Below the pieces are notes generated by a model that was given only the letters and a program-made list of their open reading frames with translations, searched no databases and was not told the origin of the DNA. 42,458 nt of DNA from JAAZGD01 sp964489555 (GTDB lineage Bacteria > Bacillota > Clostridia > Peptostreptococcales > Anaerovoracaceae): positions 1-42,458 of the forward strand of contig CAZAZF010000012.1 in NCBI GenBank assembly GCA_964489555.1, given 5' to 3'. The translations under genes and the position numbers were made by a program. Shown one piece after another: positions 1 through 9,245 of the stretch; the stretch's first letter is position 1; each line of letters starts with the position of its first letter.

Positions 1-940
1 AGTCCGGAAATGGAGAGCCGGGCTACCGGAAACAGAGAGCCATTTTTCTGGTTGTGCTGAAACCTGTTTGGATAAGCCAATTAAGTGATTTCTGATATTA
101 TCCAATTCCGAAAACTCTGCTAGAATGCTATTACTAGGTAGGCCATACTTATTTATCTTAAAGCGAGAGAGTCCACCCCGTCCGATATTAGGTGTTCTCA
201 TTGATTATGAACTACCTTGGCCTGCAGCCTAACGCAATGAAGCCAAATCGATTATAAATTGTGGTAAGTCAAGCGAATCTTGATGTTCGTTAAGAAAAAC
301 ACTCTCAATGATACTCTTAACAATTGACTTGGATTCAATTGGTTGAACAACGGAATCTCTAGCTAACCTGTTATGGATATTCCGTCAATCGGAACCATGC
401 GGTCCGGAGCATCAGTTCCAACCAATCCGGACATAGGTTCCAACAATTCCGGTACGGAACCAATATAAGGACTAGTTGTCTTAACTCATGCAAATAAAAC
501 TCTCCCGCAGACTTGCAATGTTTTTTGTCAACATACTGGATTTCGATAACATAGGAATCATTTATAATACGGTCAAAGTAGCATTTACAACCGTTGCTTC
601 CGGGAACTTGCCGTACCATCAGCCACTGTGGTAAACAAATGCATTGGCATTCACATCTAATCTTGGGATCTCGCGATAGTTGGTCATTTCTCTGATCTCC
701 ATTAATGGGTTGACGTCAACATATTGACGCATATTTCCATTATATCGCCCTATGGAATCAACCCGGAACTATTGGAACGAATCACCAGACTCTATGGTAA
801 ATTGGCTCCGGAATACTCACCTGTTAAGAATTGAACCCTTAATATTCAGAGGATGACATATTAGATCTAGGTGGCTCTCAAAGTCCGGATTGATGGCTCA
901 AACTTTTCCGGACTGGGGGCTCCGGCAAACAAGAATAATC
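1..940 (-). mobile_element. Decayed IS21-like insertion sequence remnant
   Basis: Two related copies of a motif of the form ccgga-n-gagagcca lie at the left (4-19 and 26-43). Two copies in the opposite orientation (tggctc-n-tccgg) lie at 872-888 and 893-910, so the stretch is bounded by doubled inverted repeats, as is usual for IS21 elements. On the minus strand an ATG at 687 opens MTNYREIPRL, very like the start of IS21 IstA transposases, but a stop follows after 22 codons. The inner part (about 930 bp) is far shorter than a full IS21 (about 2 kb or more) and has no intact istA or istB. The 82-codon open frame at 371-619 runs through the internal repeats and is not a credible gene. The family assignment rests on repeats and the IstA-like start only. 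Confidence 0.5.
401..457. repeat. Triplicated short repeat inside the IS remnant
   Basis: Three imperfect copies of tccgga followed by a gttccaa motif occur head to tail (about 22 bp period). Similar gttccaa/ccgga pieces recur at about 764-815. IS21 transposase binding sites are multiple repeats of this kind, so these may be the old subterminal sites. Copies have diverged from each other. Confidence 0.45.
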
Positions 941-1183
941 ATCAAGTTTCAAAATTAATTTCAACCGCGCACGACTAATCTTTTCTAGCAGTTTAACGGG
1001 GCGCTTCTCATGAGAGCTTATCTATCTATCTTAAAACTGGTTAAAGTGTCGAACATACTGGCCACATCAATTCTCATCCCAGGTGTGGGGCATAACTACA
1101 ACTTCGCAATACAATTCTAACTAGTAAACTCGACCTTCAATAAACTTCTTTTAACGATATGTATAACTGTTATCATTGCCTCC

Positions 1184-2269
1184 CTATAATATATGTTCTA
1201 AATATTCTTCCATTCGACCCCCAGCTGAGTAGAACCCAAAGTCAATATCATATTTCATCCTCTCACTTTTTAATTTTAATTTTCTAAGCGCTTCAGAAAA
1301 TTCAACTTTATTGCCACAAAATATTATTGGTATATTTGAGAACTCATTGGTTTCTCCGACATAATAAGATACTATTGCTAGACCATATTTCATAAACAAT
1401 AAGAACTTACTGTTGAGACCAATATGTTTTAGTGCTGTCCAATCTTTAAAGGGCATTATTCCATAATCAGAAAACTTAATGATTGGCAAATATTTTTTAG
1501 ATGATAAAGGTCCATAGTATTTAAAATTTGAGTGCCTGCGCAATTTATTTATTTCACTCTTCTTTAGACAATCACCGATAATATTAAAGAAAACATCTTT
1601 ATGCATCTCACATAAATAATCGACTGTTTTAAAATCAATAGGTGTATAACCCAAATAGACTGCATGCTTATCATAGTTTGATAGAACATCACTCTTCAAA
1701 GTTAGGGGCTCTTCATTTTCAACATTAAACCCATTTACAACCGTTACTACTTTTGGATGATATTCAACTGGTATATACTCTTTAAGTGATTCTCTAACAA
1801 TATAAATCAAGCTGGCTCTCTCACATACTTTTTTTTCAAGTTCCCACATGTATTTATTATCGCTTAGCAGTTTCATCGGATCGGATTGTCTGTATACAAT
1901 ATTAATATTATCTCGCGGAATTCGGTCAATTAGCATTATAGGCTTCCCACTTTCTATGACTACTACAGAATATTGATCAAAGTTAAGGTTCTGAAATTTC
2001 GTCGCCATATTAACAAACCATCTTATTAGATTTTCAGGTAAACTATGCATGTATCTTTCGTAATATCCAAGCACTCTTCTTCTTGTCACAATCTGATTAA
2101 TTCCATCACCATCTTCCCTTACACGATTCCTTTTGGAACGAAAAAAACTTGCGGGAAACACGCAGTGATCAACAGTATATCCTTTTTTAACATATGCATT
2201 ACACAATATGTCAATTCCCCTGTTTGAGTTAGAGTATGGTGTTGAAGATATAACCAGAACCTTTTGCAT
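1184..2269 (-). CDS. GumK-like glycosyltransferase (GT-B fold)
   Basis: 361 residues, last gene of the polysaccharide locus. The central segment VVVIESGKPIMLIDRI followed by NIVYRQSDPMKLL aligns by eye with the matching part of Xanthomonas GumK (family GT70, glucuronosyltransferase), as do VVNGFNVE and the C-terminal stretch around KFLLFMKYGLAIVSY, where GT-B enzymes bind the sugar nucleotide. There is no signal peptide or membrane helix, fitting a cytoplasmic, membrane-peripheral enzyme adding a sugar to a lipid-linked repeat unit. The start is supported by a GAGGGG ribosome site 9 bases upstream. Donor and acceptor cannot be read from the sequence. The gene is AT-rich, like the next three upstream genes, and lies directly beside the IS remnant. 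Confidence 0.7.
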   Translation of the reverse strand: MQKVLVISSTPYSNSNRGIDILCNAYVKKGYTVDHCVFPASFFRSKRNRVREDGDGINQIVTRRRVLGYYERYMHSLPENLIRWFVNMATKFQNLNFDQYSVVVIESGKPIMLIDRIPRDNINIVYRQSDPMKLLSDNKYMWELEKKVCERASLIYIVRESLKEYIPVEYHPKVVTVVNGFNVENEEPLTLKSDVLSNYDKHAVYLGYTPIDFKTVDYLCEMHKDVFFNIIGDCLKKSEINKLRRHSNFKYYGPLSSKKYLPIIKFSDYGIMPFKDWTALKHIGLNSKFLLFMKYGLAIVSYYVGETNEFSNIPIIFCGNKVEFSEALRKLKLKSERMKYDIDFGFYSAGGRMEEYLEHIL

Positions 2270-2289
2270 AATAACAATCCCCTCTCATC

Positions 2290-3441
2290 TCACTTTATAT
2301 CTACCACATTTGCTAATAATTCCTTATAGTTTTCTCGAATGATATCTTTATTAATTTTTTCTCTGTAATATTTACTTTCATCAACAAATATTTCTTTAAG
2401 GTCATGATTCTCCAATTCGCTAAAATATTTTATTCTTTCTGTCATGTCTTGAACATCATACGGGTCAAATGTGTATTTTTCATAGTTGTTAATAAATTCA
2501 ACCATTGCCGTGTTATTTGAGGCTAGGATTGCCTTACCAAACTCAAAGGCTTCAATGATAGGCATTCCAAACCCTTCATATAAAGATGCATTAACAATAA
2601 ATTTAGCCTTTATAATATAGTTTTTTAACTGTTCATCATTAACATAGCCAACAAAGCTTATTTTATTATCAATTAATTCCCGAACGTTTGTTTCGCTAAC
2701 AAACTTGTCCAACTCTTCATATTCATACTTCTTGCCCACCAACACCAAATTCATAGGGGATGAAGATTTTTTGTAATACTCGACGTACGCTCTAAGCAAC
2801 CCCGTGATGTTTTTTCTTGGAGCTATTTGTCCATAATATAAAAAATAATCTTCAGTCTCATTATTTTCTACGAAACACTCTTTATCGTATAAACTCTCTC
2901 TCACGAAATTATAAATTACATATATTTTTTCAGGCTTAATCTTTAAGCTTTCAATGGCACGCTGTCTAGTAAATTCACTTATAGCAATCACTAGCTCTGC
3001 AGTCCTTGCTTTTGTTCTGTATATAATACTCCAATACAGTCTTTGAACCATGCTATAACATTTAGGAACATCTATATACCCCAAGTCATGAATGGTCAAA
3101 ATTCTAACACAATTCTTGATGCCAAATAGCGGTAACTTTCCATCTAAAGACCAATAGTAATCAGCTTTATACTTTGAGAGTGTCCTAGGTACTACAATGT
3201 TTTCCATAAACAGCTTCCTTATTGGATTTGAATATTTGCTATATTCAAAATCTATAATTCTTTCCTTATTTGTTATTAAATGGCTTAGTTTCGCCCTTCC
3301 TTCATTTGTCAATATATAAAAAACATCGGTTTCGCTAAACCAGCTTTTTTCTGCAATCTCAATAATTGATGTTGCGTACTTACCCATTCCATCGTCCTTA
3401 TCATATATTTGTAATGCGTTTATTATCAACTTCTTCATCAT
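2290..3441 (-). CDS. Glycosyltransferase family 4 (GT-B)
   Basis: 383 residues. The N-terminus (about 1-180) is the acceptor-binding half. The C-terminal half carries the family hallmark: YYGQIAPRKN (about 205) starts the second Rossmann domain, and EGFGMPIIEAFEFGKAILAS is the E-x7-E nucleotide-sugar site of GT4 retaining enzymes. The protein is cytoplasmic and should extend the lipid-linked repeat unit. Two tandem ATG codons follow an AGGAG site; either could be used. It sits 8 bases after the polymerase gene and 20 bases before the GumK-like gene, so the genes are co-transcribed. Sugar specificity is not predictable. Low GC content sets it apart from the genes beyond 5900. Confidence 0.82.
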   Translation of the reverse strand: MMKKLIINALQIYDKDDGMGKYATSIIEIAEKSWFSETDVFYILTNEGRAKLSHLITNKERIIDFEYSKYSNPIRKLFMENIVVPRTLSKYKADYYWSLDGKLPLFGIKNCVRILTIHDLGYIDVPKCYSMVQRLYWSIIYRTKARTAELVIAISEFTRQRAIESLKIKPEKIYVIYNFVRESLYDKECFVENNETEDYFLYYGQIAPRKNITGLLRAYVEYYKKSSSPMNLVLVGKKYEYEELDKFVSETNVRELIDNKISFVGYVNDEQLKNYIIKAKFIVNASLYEGFGMPIIEAFEFGKAILASNNTAMVEFINNYEKYTFDPYDVQDMTERIKYFSELENHDLKEIFVDESKYYREKINKDIIRENYKELLANVVDIK

Positions 3442-3449
3442 TATATCTC

Positions 3450-4706
3450 CTATAATCTTGGTATCTGCGGCCTTTTTATTTCTATCCTCGAGGCAAAAAT
3501 AAACAATGTGGGTAATAAAAATATTGTTTGTCCAAAGAAATTAAATCTCATACTCGAAATAATTCCTACCACAAATATTATGTACATCATCATGCTAGTA
3601 TTTAATCCACTAACTGAGCTTGATGCTTTCTCATAAAAGAATTCGGAAAAATAACCAATACTAAACATCACAAAATATCCCCATACACCTAAATCGTGCC
3701 ACAGTAGGCCGAAAATATTCACCGTTCCAAAGAGACTGTCCCATCCAGCTAATGTCCCATATCCTAAAAATTCTAAAGAAAAAAGCCTTGTTATTCCTAT
3801 TCTAAACAACTCTGACGATGTGCTAATGATTTGATATAAGCTATCTTCTTTAAGGATTACCATGGTATTATTTATGTCTGAATATATATATGCATTCATT
3901 AAATAATTAAATGTCGTAAGAAAAACTTCCCTTGAAAAAAGGGGTGTAGCCAATCGATTAGAAATAGTGATTCCATATCTTAGAAGCTCAGCAAAATAAA
4001 TAGCACCGAAAGTGGCTATCCCAATCATCAAAATCTTGGGTAAAAATTGTTTTACTCCTTTATGCTTAATAAAATAGCTAAGAGATACTATTATTACGAA
4101 ATAAATCAAAAACATACGTTTTGCAGCAAATATGCTATGAAAGATAATAACACTCGCCATTAATAGAAGTCTCGTCCTGTATTTATTAGTTCTTACATAA
4201 TGCGCATCCGTATTTAACGCTATATATGAATATACGATTAATGGATAAGGAAACACATTCGCAAATGAGCTAATCAAGGGAGGGTTGTCTTCGACTATAT
4301 AATATAGCGCAGAAAAGCCTGATGACATAGAAATTTGAATAGTACTGGAATATTCACCTATCAATGGGAAAAGATATATAATTTCAGCAAACAAAAACAG
4401 CCAAAAAGCTATATTTGCTAGTTTTAATTGCGTCTGAAGGTTAAAATTAAATCTACCTAATCGGCTTTCGTGATCACCGCAGATATTATGTTGCCGGTTA
4501 ACTCGGCTTACCTTGCATAACAATGTCCCAGCTAAAAACGCAAAAACAAACAACCCATAGCGATACAATGCAACACTTGAAATGACTTTATCACTAACAC
4601 CCATGACCACAGATTTATCTGGCATAAATATAAACCAAAAAACAAGTTGTATACCATACAATATTACAAATACGAGATATGGCTCAACTAACCCACGTCG
4701 TCTCAT
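3450..4706 (-). CDS. Wzy-like polysaccharide repeat-unit polymerase
   Basis: 418 residues with about ten to twelve hydrophobic segments spread along the protein and a large extracytoplasmic loop towards the C-terminal half (about 240-340). That layout, and the position between glycosyltransferase genes, match the O-antigen/capsule polymerase family (Wzy/EpsK-type 'oligosaccharide repeat unit polymerase'). Such proteins join lipid-linked repeat units on the outer face of the membrane. Primary sequence is poorly conserved in this family, so the call depends on topology and context. An alternative is an O-antigen ligase-like protein. An AAGGGA ribosome site precedes the ATG. No flippase (Wzx) gene is present in the locus to supply its substrate. 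Confidence 0.7.
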   Translation of the reverse strand: MRRRGLVEPYLVFVILYGIQLVFWFIFMPDKSVVMGVSDKVISSVALYRYGLFVFAFLAGTLLCKVSRVNRQHNICGDHESRLGRFNFNLQTQLKLANIAFWLFLFAEIIYLFPLIGEYSSTIQISMSSGFSALYYIVEDNPPLISSFANVFPYPLIVYSYIALNTDAHYVRTNKYRTRLLLMASVIIFHSIFAAKRMFLIYFVIIVSLSYFIKHKGVKQFLPKILMIGIATFGAIYFAELLRYGITISNRLATPLFSREVFLTTFNYLMNAYIYSDINNTMVILKEDSLYQIISTSSELFRIGITRLFSLEFLGYGTLAGWDSLFGTVNIFGLLWHDLGVWGYFVMFSIGYFSEFFYEKASSSVSGLNTSMMMYIIFVVGIISSMRFNFFGQTIFLLPTLFIFASRIEIKRPQIPRL

Positions 4707-4720
4707 AATTTCCCTTCAGT

Positions 4721-5839
4721 TTAATGTAACGATTCTTGATATATTTGTATCATCTTCAATAATATATTAGGAACAGAAAATTCCTTGACATCCTCTAAGT
4801 TATTCTTCCCAAAATACACTCTGTCATTTTTTCTTATGTATGTTTTATATATTAATTGGGCGGCTTTTTTATAATCGCCGACATCAAATACATATCCGTT
4901 CCGGCCATCTTTTATTAAATCTCTGTTCCCCCTACAATTAGAAACTACCAAGGGTAACCCAGTTGCCATAGCTTCCATAATATTCACTGGCAAGCCCTCT
5001 TGTTTCGATGTAGAAACAGCCATGTCTGATAAAGCCATTAGATTATATATATCTCTCCTATACCCTAATAATTGAACATTCTCCTCAAGTCCAAATGCCC
5101 TGATTATCCCATCATAATGCGGCTTTAAATTACCTTGCCCAACTAATAATAACTTGACATTAGGTATTTTATCTTTCAATAGTACCATCGTTCTAATAAT
5201 ATCAATTTGGTTTTTTCTATTACTTAGCTCTGCCACATATATTATAATAAAATCCCTTTCATCATAAAAATATTTAGCCCTTAATCTATATTTATCACTA
5301 TCACTTGGGGGCGTAAACTTCTTCAAATCTATCCCCACACCTTTTACAAACTCAACCCGCCTTGCTAGAAATTTTACTTTCTGTGTTACTTGATAGTCCT
5401 CTCTATTGATAGTAATTAGGACATCCGTGAAAAGAGAAAGGAGATACTCCGCAGGAAAATATAATAACCAGTTCTTGATTGAGGACCCCTTATAAAAATG
5501 AAACCCGTGCGCCGTATAAATTACTGTGGTTCCCTTCTTTCTTGAAGAGATAGCAGCAAGCCTTCCAACAACTCCACCCATTGGCATATGACAATGAATT
5601 AGTGCATAGTTATTTTCTTTTATTAATACTCGTAATTTTAAATAAGCCCTAAAATTATTCATGCTTACAGGTTTTTTAGTAAGGGGAATGTTATGGCAAT
5701 AATCAACATGTTCTAACATTTCATCTCCATTACTGGCAACATGGGTCTCATATCCCATGCTTTTGAACCACTCCAAAAAAGGGTAATGAAAATGCCTAAT
5801 ATGTTCACTAATTGTCGCTACAAAAAGTATTTTCTCCAT
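4721..5839 (-). CDS. Glycosyltransferase family 4, EpsD-like
   Basis: The most likely start is the ATG at 5839 (MEKILFVATISEHIRHF), giving 372 residues. In-frame upstream codons exist (to 5893), but homologues usually begin at this sequence and an AGGAAG site lies just upstream. N-terminal domain features include the conserved TAHGFHFYKG (about 128-137). The second domain starts near IIIYVAELSNRKN and ends with KQEGLPVNIMEAMATGLPLV, the E-x7-E donor site of GT4 enzymes. Enzymes of this type add the second sugar after the phosphotransferase in many Firmicute exopolysaccharide loci, and here the gene directly follows that phosphotransferase. Cytoplasmic; AT-rich. Confidence 0.82.
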   Translation of the reverse strand: MEKILFVATISEHIRHFHYPFLEWFKSMGYETHVASNGDEMLEHVDYCHNIPLTKKPVSMNNFRAYLKLRVLIKENNYALIHCHMPMGGVVGRLAAISSRKKGTTVIYTAHGFHFYKGSSIKNWLLYFPAEYLLSLFTDVLITINREDYQVTQKVKFLARRVEFVKGVGIDLKKFTPPSDSDKYRLRAKYFYDERDFIIIYVAELSNRKNQIDIIRTMVLLKDKIPNVKLLLVGQGNLKPHYDGIIRAFGLEENVQLLGYRRDIYNLMALSDMAVSTSKQEGLPVNIMEAMATGLPLVVSNCRGNRDLIKDGRNGYVFDVGDYKKAAQLIYKTYIRKNDRVYFGKNNLEDVKEFSVPNILLKMIQIYQESLH

Positions 5840-5909
5840 TGTTAACATAACTTCCTGTGTCAAAAACGCTCTAGAGCAATCTTCAATTTGCAATTTGAAA
5901 TGTTAGATT

Positions 5910-7889
5910 TTACTCCCCCACTATCTCCTTATACTGCCCCTTTATATACTCTACTTCCTCTTCATCGAAGTATCGTTTCATCATCTCTTTGGCTTCATCC
6001 TTTTCTGTGGCGGTGAATCCTCCTCGGGCCATGTCTTCCAGCCTCATCAGATCTTCTTTGGATAGCTTGGATATAAATCGAGCGAAGATGGATATTTTGT
6101 CCGTGGCAGACAACCCTCTGATTGAAGTGGCAATCTCCGTATTGCTTAGAACGGGAGCCTCTTCCGCCTTGGGCTCTTGGGTTATGGTTTTTTCTGTTTC
6201 TGTCTCAGAAGTTATTTCCTCTGTAGGTGGGTGCTCTTGTTTTTCCGGTTCAGTAGAAATCTCTCCTTCTTGTTCCGTGTTAAATTCATGATCAACAGAA
6301 ATGGCAGAACTCATAAACAACTCTTCCCCTTCTATATCTTCCCCATGGGTGATGGTTTCCGGAGCCAGCATGGCGTACATAAAGGAATCCAACATATAGG
6401 AGTATCGGAAGAACATACTTCCGGTTATTACGATGAATGCACAAACAATCAGTAAAATGGCCTTCGCAAATTGATGCCGCCTGACGGGGCCGGGACTTTG
6501 AGCTAAAAAGTCTTGATTTCCCAGTAGTTCCGAAGCTTGTACCGCCTTTTTGTCCACATTCTTGAACCCTTTCGATTGCTCTTTGGTAAGAACCACCGCA
6601 ACGGTTCGAAACAGGATCTTTATGTCCAGCAGCAGTGAGTAATCTTTGATATACATCATATCAAATTTCACCTTATTCTCCGGTGTGGTGGTATAGTTTC
6701 CCATCACCTGAGCCAATCCGGTAATTCCCGGTTTCATCAACAACCGATTCATATATTCCGGAATCTTTTGGGAAAACTCTTCAATAAATACCGGTCGTTC
6801 CGGTCGAGGGCCTACCACGCTCATAGAGCCAGCTAGTACATTAAGGAATTGTGGGATTTCGTCCATACGGGTTTTTCGCATAAAGGCCCCGATTCGAGTA
6901 ATCCGGGGGTCCTTCTCCTTTGCGAACACCGCTCCGGTTTGAGCCTCTGCATCTACTACCATGCTTCTGAATTTGATAACCCGGAATTTTTTCCCATGTA
7001 GCCCTGCTCTCTCTTGTCTATAAAAAACCGGGCCTCCGTCCTCCATCTTGATAAGGACGGCCAACAAAACCGTAAGCGGAAGGGTGATGAGCAAACTGAA
7101 AAGGCTAATGAAAAGATCCATCGTTCTCTTCGCCAGGCGCTGACCTTCGCTCATGGATATGGGTTCAATCTGATAAGCCGGAGTATCTCCCACCTGGGTG
7201 GCTTCCGAACTGTGAAGTGCAATCTCATAAATTTCCGGAACGATATATACCGTTTTTTTCTTCATGATGGAGCGGGAGAGGATTAAGTCTTTTTCTTTCT
7301 TATTCAGGCAAGAACAAAGATACACCACATCCGCTTGATCCAAATAGGGAAGAACGTCTTCTTTGTCAATATTTCCTGTCACCACCGGTCCGGAAGCCTC
7401 CTTCAAAAGAGAAGTGGCCAATCCTTTCTCCTGCTTGCCTTTCCCGACAATCAAGGTAACCTGCCCTTTGTAATAGGCCTGCTTCCATCGGTGCGTGGCT
7501 CTTTTTAACAGAACCAGTAGCAACCACTGAAAAGTGCCTTGTACCACGAAAAAGTAGGGAGACAATCCGGTTCTCTTGGAAAAATATAAGAGGGCCACCA
7601 TAAGAAAAGTGATGGCAAGAATGGAATAGGTAATTTTCCCCACCATAGGAACAAAGGCAGCCATACGGGCTTTGTAGTATCCCACCGTTGTCAATAGTAC
7701 GCACGCCAATCCAGTCATAACAAGATAAAAGAGTACGCTTTCCACCACAGAAAAAACCAGAAAATCATTGTAAATCAGTTTGCCTGCCAACAAAAACGCA
7801 CTACCAAAGATGCACAATGTAAGAACCACTTCCAGCAATTGAATGAAAAATATTCGATTGTCGTCCACTTGCTTTCCACCAATGGTCAT
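5910..7889 (-). CDS. Polyprenyl-phosphate sugar phosphotransferase with extra C-terminal domain
   Basis: 659 residues. Four N-terminal membrane helices (about 12-36, 44-68, 82-104, 113-130) and a Rossmann-like segment (about 144-240) precede the catalytic bacterial sugar transferase domain (about 252-440). The latter has KFRSM (306-310), RMDEIPQF with the Asp-Glu pair (343-344) and VGPRPE (359-364). This enzyme starts repeat-unit synthesis by moving a sugar-1-phosphate onto undecaprenyl phosphate. Family members normally end near 460. Here an additional helix (about 473-494), a Glu/Thr/Pro-rich linker (515-590) and a charged helical module (590-659) follow, probably outside the membrane. The start has an AGGA site. 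It is the first gene on the high-GC side of the composition break. Confidence 0.9.
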   Translation of the reverse strand: MTIGGKQVDDNRIFFIQLLEVVLTLCIFGSAFLLAGKLIYNDFLVFSVVESVLFYLVMTGLACVLLTTVGYYKARMAAFVPMVGKITYSILAITFLMVALLYFSKRTGLSPYFFVVQGTFQWLLLVLLKRATHRWKQAYYKGQVTLIVGKGKQEKGLATSLLKEASGPVVTGNIDKEDVLPYLDQADVVYLCSCLNKKEKDLILSRSIMKKKTVYIVPEIYEIALHSSEATQVGDTPAYQIEPISMSEGQRLAKRTMDLFISLFSLLITLPLTVLLAVLIKMEDGGPVFYRQERAGLHGKKFRVIKFRSMVVDAEAQTGAVFAKEKDPRITRIGAFMRKTRMDEIPQFLNVLAGSMSVVGPRPERPVFIEEFSQKIPEYMNRLLMKPGITGLAQVMGNYTTTPENKVKFDMMYIKDYSLLLDIKILFRTVAVVLTKEQSKGFKNVDKKAVQASELLGNQDFLAQSPGPVRRHQFAKAILLIVCAFIVITGSMFFRYSYMLDSFMYAMLAPETITHGEDIEGEELFMSSAISVDHEFNTEQEGEISTEPEKQEHPPTEEITSETETEKTITQEPKAEEAPVLSNTEIATSIRGLSATDKISIFARFISKLSKEDLMRLEDMARGGFTATEKDEAKEMMKRYFDEEEVEYIKGQYKEIVGE

Positions 7890-7901
7890 AAGTTTGTTCC
7901 T

Positions 7902-9245
7902 TTAAACCGTTTCGCTTCTGCCTTTTTTGTTCCGGGAGACTCTACCTGCTAATTCTTTTCGTCGTTCCCAAAGAAGGGACAATATGGCAATCCCCACGAA
8001 AATCAGAAGGAAGTTCAGTAGGGTGTTCCCCCAGGAGTTCAGTTGATATCCGATATTTCTTGTCACGATTTTACTGCCAATGTTTTTATCATAGTTTTCA
8101 TTGGCCAGAAGCAAGGCTTGTTCCTTTAATGTGTCCATGCGGGCATAGGCTTTTTCTGCCGTGGTTACCACTTCTGCCGCATAACGGGTATACTGTTCCA
8201 ATCCAATGTCCGGCGTGGTGAGCTTTCGGATGTTCTTTTCAATCTCCTGCCTGTTGTACCGAAGATCAATGGCTCGATTTTTGGTCTCTACTTGTTGATC
8301 CAACAAATCTGCATAGTATTGATTTTCTTCCGCCTTTAGGCTTTGATTCATCAAGATATCCGGTGTGATTAAATAGTTGGTTTCATTGTTATAAACTGCA
8401 AGCACCGTAGATACGCTACCTGCTGCCCCATTGGCTTTCACCATATTCAGATCCATTCGTTTCAATCGAACATTTTCCAATGCGATGCGGTCTTCTGCAT
8501 CCTTCGTCAGCATGGCATATCGCACCAAGGCTTCTGCATTGCCGATATCCGTATCCCTCACCAATCGGGCTTGAGCCAGCAAGTCCGAAAAAGAAAGGTT
8601 CAGGTCCGGAGATACATAATCCGGAGCACTTCGCATAAAGGAGGAAATATACCTTACCAGCGAATCCCCTTCCTGACCCAGCACCAGCATCATTTCCGTG
8701 TAATCCAAGGCCAAAACCTCATCCCTCGTGTACCCGGGGGCCACTGCCATTTCTGATAGATACCGGTTCTTCAGGTAAATTTGATACTGCCCCAGTAATA
8801 CATTGAGCATATCCTTGGATTCCTGCATAGAGAGTACTTTGCCGGTTTTTACTAAAATGACATAATGGCCGGTGTTCAGCCGGTTTTGCAATACTTTCTC
8901 CGTTTTTCCCTCCACCTCTACCAGTGCGGTAAGCTGCTCCAAGGCCTGGTTGCTGACAACGGGCCGGATGGATATAACGGGTCTCAGTTCATCGGTGGTA
9001 TATTTCTCTTGCCATTCCAACTCTTTGATGGTAGCGGCAAGGACTTCTTCGCTTTTAATTTCGTTGATATCAAAGGCATTTCCCTTGGGATCCAGACCCC
9101 GGCTGATGCCTTCAAAACTCAAGTTCAAATGGCCATAGGCCTGGCCCCAGTTTCCGTCGATTACCAGGGGGGCTCCGTAGGTAAACAGCAAGGTCAATAT
9201 TAAGGAGGCTACCAGGATTTTAACCCATTTCTTCTTATTTTTCAT
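7902..9245 (-). CDS. Wzz-like polysaccharide co-polymerase, second paralogue
   Basis: 447 residues. A single N-terminal helix (about 9-28), a long mostly helical extracytoplasmic region, and a second helix near the end (about 412-432) followed by a basic tail: the two-helix topology of chain-length regulators. It is a diverged paralogue of the preceding gene product; both carry an N-EIKS-x-EV motif about 60-75 residues in (here FDINEIKSEEV) and similar YTRDEVLAL/FSLEAYDYIQM regions. No cytoplasmic ATP-binding kinase domain is present. The gene overlaps the upstream paralogue by 11 bases with its GGAGG site inside that gene, which suggests translational coupling and perhaps a fixed ratio of two subunits. 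The chain-length role is inferred. Confidence 0.65.
   Translation of the reverse strand: MKNKKKWVKILVASLILTLLFTYGAPLVIDGNWGQAYGHLNLSFEGISRGLDPKGNAFDINEIKSEEVLAATIKELEWQEKYTTDELRPVISIRPVVSNQALEQLTALVEVEGKTEKVLQNRLNTGHYVILVKTGKVLSMQESKDMLNVLLGQYQIYLKNRYLSEMAVAPGYTRDEVLALDYTEMMLVLGQEGDSLVRYISSFMRSAPDYVSPDLNLSFSDLLAQARLVRDTDIGNAEALVRYAMLTKDAEDRIALENVRLKRMDLNMVKANGAAGSVSTVLAVYNNETNYLITPDILMNQSLKAEENQYYADLLDQQVETKNRAIDLRYNRQEIEKNIRKLTTPDIGLEQYTRYAAEVVTTAEKAYARMDTLKEQALLLANENYDKNIGSKIVTRNIGYQLNSWGNTLLNFLLIFVGIAILSLLWERRKELAGRVSRNKKGRSETV

Noticed and set aside
371..619. 82-codon open frame on the minus strand in the left region
   Set aside because: It runs through the triplicated IS repeats, has no ribosome site, and the IstA-like start upstream is in another context; it is decayed IS DNA.
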